Positions 1-5,679 of a stretch of DNA of 5,679 bases are shown here, one piece after another; within the stretch, counting starts at the first letter, position 1, and every line of letters starts with the position of its first letter. A program made the translations under genes and the position numbers. The notes beneath the pieces were generated by a model. It saw only the letters and a list, made by a program, of their open reading frames with translations, was not told where the DNA came from and did not search any database. The DNA lies in assembly GCA_025353525.1 (NCBI GenBank), contig JANXOO010000928.1:1-5679 (forward strand). The letters are read 5' to 3'. The stretch comes from Schlesneria sp. GTDB lineage: Bacteria > Planctomycetota > Planctomycetia > Planctomycetales > Planctomycetaceae.

Positions 1-149
1 GTTTCCGTTTTTCCGACGACCTTGATGATGGAATCTTCAAGAGCGGCAGCGGGATCCTGTGCCGCCACTTGGCAGGCAGCCGCGAACGGCAGCACGCACG
101 CAAGAACAAGCGACCTGAATCCGCGAGATTGAGGGATGTCGTCCGTCAT
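1..149 (-). CDS. Exported protein, N-terminal part only (gene runs off the left edge)
   Basis: The first 49 codons of a minus-strand gene are visible, starting at ATG 149-147 and open to the window edge. The product begins MTDDIPQSRGFRS, followed by a hydrophobic stretch (about residues 13-29, LVLACVLPFAAAC) and then VAAQDPAAALEDS. This is a typical Sec signal peptide, with likely cleavage after VAA near residue 30. A lipoprotein site at the AAAC cysteine is less likely because the -3 position is Ala. A purine-rich GGAAG about 7 bases before the ATG can serve as ribosome binding site. The gene starts 45 bases after the recA stop on the same strand, with no terminator visible between them, so it may be co-transcribed with recA. 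The mature start (ALEDSIIKVVGKTE) faintly recalls the region before the trypsin-like domain of planctomycete HtrA-type proteases. That is a weak guess; the catalytic part is outside the window, so no function is assigned. Confidence 0.7.
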   Translation of the reverse strand, partial: MTDDIPQSRGFRSLVLACVLPFAAACQVAAQDPAAALEDSIIKVVGKTE

Positions 150-194
150 TTTTCGTCTTCCCGATTCAATCCCGCCAGACCGGTCATTACGATG

Positions 195-1259
<1,065 letters not shown>

Positions 1260-1266
1260 AACTGCA

Positions 1267-1271
1267 TCCTT
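1267..1271 (-). promoter_or_regulatory. Ribosome binding site of recA
   Basis: AAGGA on the minus strand lies 7 bases before the ATG at 1259. It is a good Shine-Dalgarno match and decides the recA start against the longer open frame. Confidence 0.7.
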
Positions 1272-1295
1272 GAGTGAAATAGTCAAAAAACGGTA

Positions 1296-1307
1296 GACGA
1301 CCTCGTC
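1296..1307. repeat. Short inverted repeat in the recA leader
   Basis: GACGA-CC-TCGTC is a perfect 5+5 inverted repeat with a 2-base centre, ending 37 bases upstream of the recA start codon. A 2-base loop is too small for an RNA hairpin, so it would act, if at all, as a dyad in DNA, for example a repressor site. The neighbouring minus-strand sequence TCGT-GCG-ACGA offers an alternative small hairpin that shares one arm. It does not match the classical E. coli (CTGT-N8-ACAG) or Bacillus-type (GAAC-N4-GTTC) LexA boxes. Short dyads of this size arise by chance, so a regulatory role is only a possibility. Confidence 0.25.
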
Positions 1308-1328
1308 GCACGACAAAGCAGTCCCTCG

Positions 1329-1357
1329 AAAGTAGGGTTTCACCTTCCGTTTCGCAA
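1329..1357 (-). promoter_or_regulatory. Candidate recA promoter (weak)
   Basis: Reading the minus strand, TTGCGA (1357-1352) and TACTTT (1334-1329) are separated by 17 bases and match the sigma-70 -35 and -10 consensus at 4/6 and 3/6 positions. This would place the transcript start near 1321 and give recA a leader of about 60 bases containing the dyad at 1296-1307. The match is weak and planctomycete promoters are poorly defined, so this is only the best candidate by eye. Confidence 0.2.
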
Positions 1358-1397
1358 GCGACGAACAATTTGCGGCTGCGGCGGAATTTGTTGTGTC

Positions 1398-1421
1398 AAA
1401 AACCCGGAGGGGTTTTTTTTT
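1398..1421 (+). terminator. Terminator-like hairpin with T-run, upstream of both divergent genes
   Basis: AAAAACCC (1398-1405) pairs perfectly with GGGTTTTT (1410-1417) around a GGAG tetraloop, and four further T residues follow (1418-1421). The plus-strand RNA has the form of an intrinsic terminator: a short stem closed by G-C pairs, followed by an uninterrupted U tract. The minus-strand RNA could form the same stem, but its U run would be only the five bases within the stem. No plus-strand gene ends just before it and recA points away, so the transcript it stops is unknown: an antisense or small RNA started near recA, or an attenuated leader of the small gene at 1595. The stem is only 8 bp and five of its pairs are A-U, so strength is uncertain. 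Confidence 0.5.
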
Positions 1422-1510
1422 GCAATTCGAGCCTGCAGACGCGGCTTTTCGCGATTCCTTTCGTCGACCTGCCAAGGCCGCCACGCTGCGTTCACGACTC
1501 GAGTGTTTAT

Positions 1511-1536
1511 CGCTGAAAGTGGCGCTGAAAGTGGCG
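1511..1536. repeat. Perfect 12-bp tandem duplication
   Basis: The unit CGCTGAAAGTGG occurs twice head-to-tail (1511-1522 and 1523-1534), followed by the first two bases of a third copy (CG, 1535-1536). It lies about 60 bases upstream of the small membrane gene, where promoter or operator elements would be expected. It may be a doubled protein-binding site or a simple slippage duplication; the sequence alone does not decide. Confidence 0.85.
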
Positions 1537-1581
1537 TCGACTCTGTACAGCCCCCGTGATAAGCTGGAATTTGTTCGTTTG

Positions 1582-1587
1582 AGAGGA
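1582..1587 (+). promoter_or_regulatory. Ribosome binding site of the small membrane gene
   Basis: AGAGGA lies 7 bases before the ATG at 1595. It is a clear purine-rich Shine-Dalgarno sequence and the main non-compositional support for translation of this small frame. Confidence 0.6.
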
Positions 1588-1594
1588 ACTTGTC

Positions 1595-1810
1595 ATGACA
1601 TTCGGAATGTATTTCGTCATACCACATTGGTGGGCCACCGTTGTCATCGTGGCCGTGTTTATGACTGTGGTTTTGGCGCTCGTCGCGGCGATTTGGGCTT
1701 TCTTTCGCAAGGATCGCGACGGATGCCAGTCGTCAGAGATTCTGCAAGATGTCGACCGATCTTTGAAGATCCGCGAAAACAGCGTATATACTGCTCGCGG
1801 CACGAATTGA
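1595..1810 (+). CDS. Small single-pass membrane protein of unknown function
   Basis: This frame encodes 71 residues. I do not recognise a family. Residues 1-12 (MTFGMYFVIPHW) are aromatic and moderately hydrophobic. Residues about 13-37 form one strong membrane helix (WATVVIVAVFMTVVLALVAAIW and on to FF). A positively charged RKDR follows, and then a polar tail of about 30 residues (SSEILQDVDRSLKIRENS). By the positive-inside rule the tail is probably cytoplasmic and the N-terminus outside. There is no signal-peptidase site, CxxC, histidine cluster or other catalytic motif. The start is supported by AGAGGA 7 bases upstream. The gene is divergent from recA and co-directional with the large cytochrome gene 112 bases downstream; whether they share a transcript is unclear, as no good terminator or promoter is visible between them. 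It is more likely a real gene than chance because a ribosome binding site, a clean amphipathic layout and a gene-free surrounding coincide, but it remains hypothetical. Confidence 0.65.
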   Translation: MTFGMYFVIPHWWATVVIVAVFMTVVLALVAAIWAFFRKDRDGCQSSEILQDVDRSLKIRENSVYTARGTN

Positions 1811-1922
1811 GTCTTTTGTCTCACGTTATCGTCCATCGGAATCCCGGACAATTGACGGGCTGCGAACAGTGATCGTCCCGGCCCGCGTGCCATACCCATC
1901 CTTGATCTGTCGCGGATTTCCT

Positions 1923-4900
1923 ATGCACCTGTTTTTGACGTTCCGGTCCCCAATTCGCAGACCCTTCGCGGCATTGATTGTGGCGGTCGCGATCGCCGCC
2001 GCAGGGTTCGCCGCAACCGGATTTGGAACAACCGGGTTTGCCGCCGAAGAGATCGGGGTCAGTGTTCCTGACGGATTTGAAGTGACCGAATTTGCCGGAG
2101 ACGAACTGGCCCACGACATTTATTCGATGACCATCGATTCAAAGGGACGCGTTGTTGTCGCCGGGGCTGGCTATGTCAAAATCCTGATCGACAATAATGG
2201 TGACGGAAAAGCCGACGAAGCAAAACTGTTTTCGACGCTGCCGGCGAACGGAGCCCAGGGAATGTACTTCCACGGTCGCTCGCTGATTTGTATCGGAGAT
2301 TCCGGAATCCTCCGACTTGACGACGCGAACGGTGACGACAGGGCCGATGGGGCTCCCGACGTGTTTCTTAAATTGAAAACCGGTGGCGAACACGATGTCC
2401 ACTCGATCCAGCAGGGCCCGGACGGCTGGTGGTATGTCATCGCGGGAAACAACGCGGGGATCACTGGCAAGTATGCAACATTGCCGACGTCGCCGATAAA
2501 GAACCCTCGAGCCGGCGTTTTGTTCCGATTGAAGCCCGATCTGACAGGCGGCGAATTGCTGGCAGACGGACTTCGGAACGGCTACGACTTTGCCTTTAAC
2601 GCTTTGGGTGATCTCTTCACCTATGACAGTGACGAAGAACGTGAAATCTCGCTCCCCTGGTATCGGCCGATCCGGGTCAGCCACGCGTTGACCGGTGCCG
2701 ACCATGGCTGGGTCAGCAAGAGCTGGATGCGTCGCGACGACTATTTCGATATGCCGCCGCAAATGGCTTCGTTCGGACGCGGTTCGCCCACCGGCGTTGC
2801 GTGTTATCGGCATACGCAGTTTCCCGAGAAATATCGCGGAGCGCTGTTCGTGCTCGACTGGACATACGGCCGCGTCCATGCGTTGCCGCTGAAACCCGCC
2901 AACGAGACCTGGTCCACCGAGCCCGAACTATTTGTGGCGGGGACAGGCCAAAACGGATTCGCCCCGACGGATGTCGAGGTCGGGCCGGACGGGTCGTTGT
3001 ATGTTTGCGTGGGTGGTAGGGGAACTCGAGGTGCCGTCTATCGCATCCGTTACAAGGGGGACTGCAATCCGGCAGATGCCACACAACCTGAAAACGAAAT
3101 TCCCGACACGAAACTCGCACGGGTCCTGAACGCGAATCAGCCGCTCAGCAGTTGGTCGCGAGCCGACTGGAAGCCGACCGCAACAGAATTGGGTCCATTG
3201 CCGTTTCGGCAAGCCGTCGTCGATCGTTCGCTGTCACCGCAGGCCAGGATTCGAGCCATCGAAGTCCTTGTCGAGCTGTTCCATGGAATCGATTTGCCCA
3301 CATTGAAGTCGCTTGACGCTGACGATCCGGAACAGGTCCGGGCCCGTGCAGTCTGGGCCTGTGGTCGCTCGACATTGGCTCCGGTCGATCCTGATGTCGT
3401 ACAACATTTCCTTGACGACCCCAACCCGCTGGTGGGCCGTTGCGCCCTGGAGTTGTGCCTGTTTCAAGAACCCGCGAAATTCGACTGGACGAAGATCATC
3501 CCCGGCCTCTCGCAACGATTGCTTGGCCCCGACCGATTCAATCGTTCACTGGCCGCTGCGGTCGTCGGTCGAATGAACGAGAAGGACTTGCCGGCTGTCG
3601 CGGCAGAAACCCGACGGATCGGGGCGCGAGCGGTCATCAGTTATGCCTTTGGATGGCTTGGCCGATCGACGGACAATGCACGTCGCGTGCGCAGTGTGAT
3701 TCCACCGCTGGCAATCCTGGTCCTGAAAAAGAAGGAAAACTCCGTTGAACTGCGACTGGATGCCGTTCGATTACTGCAAATGTCGTTGGGCGACATGGGG
3801 CCTGGTCCAAACCGGCCTCCGGTTTTTGACGGCTACGCCAGCAACGTCAATCTGGAAGAATTTGAACGCGAACTCGATCCATTGCGAGTCCAGCTTGCGG
3901 AGCTGTTTCCGACGGGCGAATCGAAACTCGACGATGAACTTGTACGGCTGTTCGCGATGATCACAACCTTCAACGGAAAAGTCATCGACGCGATCTGCGA
4001 CCGATTGACGGACGGCTCTGATCCCGTCGACGACATCCATCATCTGGTCGCATTGGCTCGATGTCCGATGACGCATACGGTCAGACAGCGCGACAGAATC
4101 GTTACGGCACTCGTGGAACTCGAAGAAAAGATCGTCGCTCGAAAACTGCCGCAAGACGCCAGTTGGCCCGATCGTATCAGGGAGATGTGGCTGGCCTTGG
4201 CTTTGGCTGATCGTTTTCTTGCCCCGGCGATTGTCGGGCATACGAAATTCGGGCGGCCGGGACACACGGTTTTTCTGAATCAGATGCCGCCGGAGCTTCT
4301 TCCGATCGCGCGGAATTCTTTTGCGAGGTCAATCGCCAGCGACCCCGATTATGCGTGGAACAACGATGTCATTTTCGCATTAGGCGATTCAAGCGAGCCC
4401 CAACATCAGGCATTGATCCGCGAGCAGTTCGAACGGTTTTCTGTTCGAGGATCGGTCCTCGTGATACTGGCACGCAACCCCGTTGCCACCGACAGGGACA
4501 AATTTGTCGCCGGTCTGGAATGGTCGCAAACGGAAGTACAGGCTGCCTGCCTGACGGCACTGTCAACACTCGGCCCAGTCAAGAATCCGGTTGAACAGAT
4601 TTCACTCGTGAAAGCGTTGCGGAGGTTGGGAGCGGACGAAGCGGAATTTGCGGTCCGCGAACAGGTCGTCAAAGTCCTCGAACGAAACAACGGAAAAACG
4701 TTTCCGTTTGTAGTTGGCAAGGAAGGACATCGTCCGCAGCCGGACACAGTCAGGCAGTGGTCGAAATGGATCGAGTCAAAATTCAAGGACGAAGTCGCGG
4801 CGGATTTCGCGGGTCAGGAAGAGGACGTGACACAGCTCAAATCGATGCTTGCCAAAGCCGATTGGGAACACGGAAACGCAGTTCGAGGCGCTGAACTGTT

Positions 4901-5288
4901 CACCCGACGTGCCTGTCTGCAATGCCACAACGGCCGCAGCGCCCTGGGCCCCGATCTGGGAGGCGTCTCGAACCGGTTCTCGCGGGAGGATCTGTTTACG
5001 GCGATCGTCTTGCCGAGTCGTGACGTTTCAAACCGTTATCAAACGACAGTGGTCACGACAAAAAGTGGCAAGTCCTATTCCGGCCTGATCGTGTACGAAT
5101 CGGTTGACGGCTTTTTGCTCCGCAATGGAACCGGCCAAACATTCCGGATCGAAACATCGCAAGTCGACGAAAAGCGAAAGTCACCCATTTCGCTGATGCC
5201 TGCCGGACTATTAAAAGGTTTTACGCCAGAAGATTACGCCGACTTGTACGCCTATCTCAGAAGCATCGGCGGATCGCGAACGCCATGA
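1923..5288 (+). CDS. PVC-type secreted cytochrome: propeller dehydrogenase-like domain, HEAT-like repeats, CxxCH heme domain
   Basis: The product has 1121 residues. A signal peptide (residues 1 to about 41) has RR in its n-region, a hydrophobic core (FAALIVAVAIAAAGFA) and cleavage probably near FAA-EE. Residues about 45-380 match the planctomycete/verrucomicrobial 'putative membrane-bound dehydrogenase' propeller type (GSDH-like). Hallmarks are two calcium-loop-like motifs (DNNGDGKAD at 90-98 and DANGDDRAD at 134-142), LRNGYDFAFNALGDLFTYD at 217-235, and PWYRP with GADHGW around 245-263. Residues about 425-920 are helical HEAT-like repeats. Residues about 985-1115 form the PVC heme-binding domain, with CLQCH at 998-1002 (covalent heme c, His1002 proximal) and SLMP with Met1092 as likely distal ligand. 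It should act outside the cytoplasmic membrane as a redox protein; the substrate is unknown and a role in sugar or polymer oxidation is inference. ATG 1923 is preferred over GTG 1869 because it starts the signal peptide cleanly, although its Shine-Dalgarno is weak. No terminator follows; the stop abuts an antisense antiporter remnant. Confidence 0.93.
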   Translation: MHLFLTFRSPIRRPFAALIVAVAIAAAGFAATGFGTTGFAAEEIGVSVPDGFEVTEFAGDELAHDIYSMTIDSKGRVVVAGAGYVKILIDNNGDGKADEAKLFSTLPANGAQGMYFHGRSLICIGDSGILRLDDANGDDRADGAPDVFLKLKTGGEHDVHSIQQGPDGWWYVIAGNNAGITGKYATLPTSPIKNPRAGVLFRLKPDLTGGELLADGLRNGYDFAFNALGDLFTYDSDEEREISLPWYRPIRVSHALTGADHGWVSKSWMRRDDYFDMPPQMASFGRGSPTGVACYRHTQFPEKYRGALFVLDWTYGRVHALPLKPANETWSTEPELFVAGTGQNGFAPTDVEVGPDGSLYVCVGGRGTRGAVYRIRYKGDCNPADATQPENEIPDTKLARVLNANQPLSSWSRADWKPTATELGPLPFRQAVVDRSLSPQARIRAIEVLVELFHGIDLPTLKSLDADDPEQVRARAVWACGRSTLAPVDPDVVQHFLDDPNPLVGRCALELCLFQEPAKFDWTKIIPGLSQRLLGPDRFNRSLAAAVVGRMNEKDLPAVAAETRRIGARAVISYAFGWLGRSTDNARRVRSVIPPLAILVLKKKENSVELRLDAVRLLQMSLGDMGPGPNRPPVFDGYASNVNLEEFERELDPLRVQLAELFPTGESKLDDELVRLFAMITTFNGKVIDAICDRLTDGSDPVDDIHHLVALARCPMTHTVRQRDRIVTALVELEEKIVARKLPQDASWPDRIREMWLALALADRFLAPAIVGHTKFGRPGHTVFLNQMPPELLPIARNSFARSIASDPDYAWNNDVIFALGDSSEPQHQALIREQFERFSVRGSVLVILARNPVATDRDKFVAGLEWSQTEVQAACLTALSTLGPVKNPVEQISLVKALRRLGADEAEFAVREQVVKVLERNNGKTFPFVVGKEGHRPQPDTVRQWSKWIESKFKDEVAADFAGQEEDVTQLKSMLAKADWEHGNAVRGAELFTRRACLQCHNGRSALGPDLGGVSNRFSREDLFTAIVLPSRDVSNRYQTTVVTTKSGKSYSGLIVYESVDGFLLRNGTGQTFRIETSQVDEKRKSPISLMPAGLLKGFTPEDYADLYAYLRSIGGSRTP
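1998..2042 (+). repeat. Three degenerate 15-bp tandem units inside the signal peptide
   Basis: Codons 26-40 of the large gene read AAGFA-ATGFG-TTGFA: three in-frame pentapeptide units with a conserved Gly-Phe pair. The second and third share AACCGG(A/G)TTTG at the DNA level, and the first and third share GGGTT(C/T)GCCGC. The array lengthens the segment between the hydrophobic core and the presumed cleavage site. It looks like an old slippage expansion, though small-residue-rich signal peptides can give such similarity by chance. Confidence 0.5.
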
Positions 5289-5427
5289 AACGACGGATAA
5301 CACCCGCCAAGAGTTCGCCCAGCACGGCTGGTTGACCTATCCATTGAGCCAAAGCACCGAGCAACTTGGCCGATGCGAACATCACCACCAGTAAGCCCAG
5401 GAATTGCGGAACGTCCAAATGACCCAT
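5257..5427 (-). pseudogene. Truncated N-terminus of a Kef/Na+-H+ exchanger family cation:proton antiporter
   Basis: A 56-codon minus-strand frame starts at ATG 5427 with AGGA 8 bases ahead. It reads MGHLDVPQFLGLLVVMFASA, then KLLGALAQWIGQPAVLGELL, then AGVIRRFMAFAIRRCF and a stop. The first 44 residues have the form of the start of monovalent cation:proton antiporters of the CPA2/Kef type: a first membrane helix, a short Gln/Gly loop, and the very characteristic GQPAVLGELLAG that begins the second helix and is normally followed by (I/V)LGPS-like residues. Here the similarity stops after AGVI. The last dozen residues are antisense to the spacer and to the C-terminal codons of the large gene, so they are not antiporter sequence. 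Full-length members have roughly 400 or more residues, so about nine tenths are missing. I infer a remnant left by deletion or rearrangement. A functional microprotein is possible but unlikely. The identification is by pattern only. Confidence 0.7.
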
Positions 5428-5679
5428 GCGTTAAATCCTGTTTTGTTCGGCCTGTAATCTTGACGACATCGTAGCGGGGAAAGTCCGTGGAAGTTGGACT
5501 CTTCCGCAAATTGCGATTCGCCACCACTGTTTTCGACTCAATCAATGGGAGGTTGTTTCACTTTATCGGACACCGTAACCGTTCACGGGCAATACAGGGG
5601 AACAGACCCGATTTTGCGGGTGAAACCCTCGTTGGAGACACTTTTGGGGCTCGTGGCTCAGGTTTATTCGCTGCAAAAA
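5428..5679. other. Upstream region of the antiporter remnant; no firm gene
   Basis: These 252 bases should contain the original promoter of the truncated antiporter gene, but I cannot point to a convincing -35/-10 pair. A small inverted repeat (AGTCC 5482-5486 with GGACT 5496-5500, 9-base loop) is present and weak. On the plus strand a frame from ATG 5545 stays open for 45 codons to the window edge (starts MGGCFTLSDTVTVHG). It lacks a ribosome binding site and a recognisable pattern, so I do not call it as a gene, although it could be the start of one that continues beyond the window. Confidence 0.5.
5436..5439 (-). promoter_or_regulatory. Ribosome binding site retained by the antiporter remnant
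   Basis: AGGA on the minus strand is 8 bases ahead of the ATG at 5427. Its preservation suggests that the truncation is recent or that the 5' part of the gene is still translated. Confidence 0.45.

Larger units (their letters stand above)
1260..1594. other. Divergent intergenic region between recA and the small membrane gene
   Basis: These 335 bases contain no convincing gene. The frames open through it on either strand are continuations or shadows and carry no recognisable protein pattern. It holds the recA ribosome binding site, a weak recA promoter candidate, the GACGA/TCGTC dyad, the orphan terminator-like hairpin, the 12-bp tandem duplication and the ribosome binding site of the small gene. 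I saw no classical LexA operator of the E. coli or Bacillus type by eye. Confidence 0.75.

Noticed and set aside
1394..1399. Perfect TTGACA on the minus strand upstream of recA.
   Set aside because: No acceptable -10 hexamer lies 16-18 bases downstream, and the hexamer overlaps the edge of the terminator-like stem.
1260..1484. The recA reading frame stays open for 75 further codons upstream of 1259.
   Set aside because: The extension is low-complexity and basic, would encode part of the terminator-like hairpin as KKK-type codons, and lacks a better ribosome binding site than the ATG at 1259, which gives the normal RecA N-terminus.
1543..1550. CTGTACAG, an 8-bp palindrome made of the two LexA half-site sequences.
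   Set aside because: The half sites are fused without the required 8-base spacer, and an 8-bp palindrome is expected by chance in a window this long.
1573..1589. GTTC-N9-GAAC inverted repeat overlapping the ribosome binding site of the small gene.
   Set aside because: The arms are only 4 bp with a 9-base loop and do not extend, which is too weak to claim translational control or a LexA operator.
1852..1857. TTGACG as a possible -35 element for the large gene.
   Set aside because: The sequence at the expected -10 distance (GTCCCG) does not resemble a -10 element.
1869..1922. Alternative GTG start 18 codons upstream for the large cytochrome gene.
   Set aside because: The added residues (MIVPARVPYPSLICRGFP) would precede the signal peptide and spoil its short basic n-region. 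ATG 1923 gives a conventional signal peptide.
2139..2879. Minus-strand 246-codon open frame inside the large gene.
   Set aside because: It is antisense to the propeller domain, whose motifs are clear on the plus strand. Long antisense frames are common in G+C-rich coding DNA.
5482..5500. Small hairpin AGTCC/GGACT upstream of the antiporter remnant.
   Set aside because: The stem is 5 bp with a 9-base loop and no T-run, so it is neither a terminator nor a recognisable riboswitch.
5545..5679. Plus-strand frame open for 45 codons to the right edge.
   Set aside because: No ribosome binding site before the ATG (the GGGAGG is inside the frame), no recognisable pattern, and a length expected by chance. 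It may still be the start of a gene beyond the window.

Overview
The window reads as chromosomal DNA of a planctomycete, or a close PVC-superphylum relative. The main reason is the large gene on the right. It encodes a secreted protein with a planctomycete/verrucomicrobial 'membrane-bound dehydrogenase' beta-propeller, a HEAT-like helical middle and a C-terminal CxxCH heme domain, an architecture that is expanded in Planctomycetes and rare elsewhere. The moderately high G+C and the planctomycete flavour of RecA agree. No sequence search was run, so genus-level placement is not attempted.

Layout from left to right. (1) The first 149 bases are the N-terminal part of a minus-strand gene for an exported protein that runs off the left edge. 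(2) An intact recA lies on the minus strand (195-1259), 45 bases upstream of that gene and in the same direction, so the two may be co-transcribed. (3) A divergent region of 335 bases (1260-1594) separates recA from the plus-strand genes. It holds the recA ribosome binding site, a weak candidate recA promoter, a short palindrome, a terminator-like hairpin with a T-run that belongs to no visible gene, and a perfect 12-bp tandem duplication. (4) A small plus-strand gene (1595-1810) encodes a 71-residue single-helix membrane protein. (5) The large PVC-type cytochrome/propeller gene occupies 1923-5288. (6) Immediately after its stop codon, on the opposite strand, lies a truncated start of a Kef/NhaA-like cation:proton antiporter gene (5257-5427). 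It keeps its Shine-Dalgarno sequence and first membrane segment but is cut off where the large gene begins. (7) The last 250 bases are upstream DNA of that remnant and hold nothing firmly identifiable.

Functionally the window joins DNA recombination and repair (RecA) to an unrelated periplasmic or cell-surface redox protein. The genes do not form an evident single pathway. I see no CRISPR array, transposase, RNA gene or defence system. The most notable unexplained item is the antiporter remnant abutting the large gene, which suggests a past deletion or rearrangement at about 5289-5297, or a local misassembly. The orphan terminator and the tandem duplication in the recA divergent region are the next most interesting.
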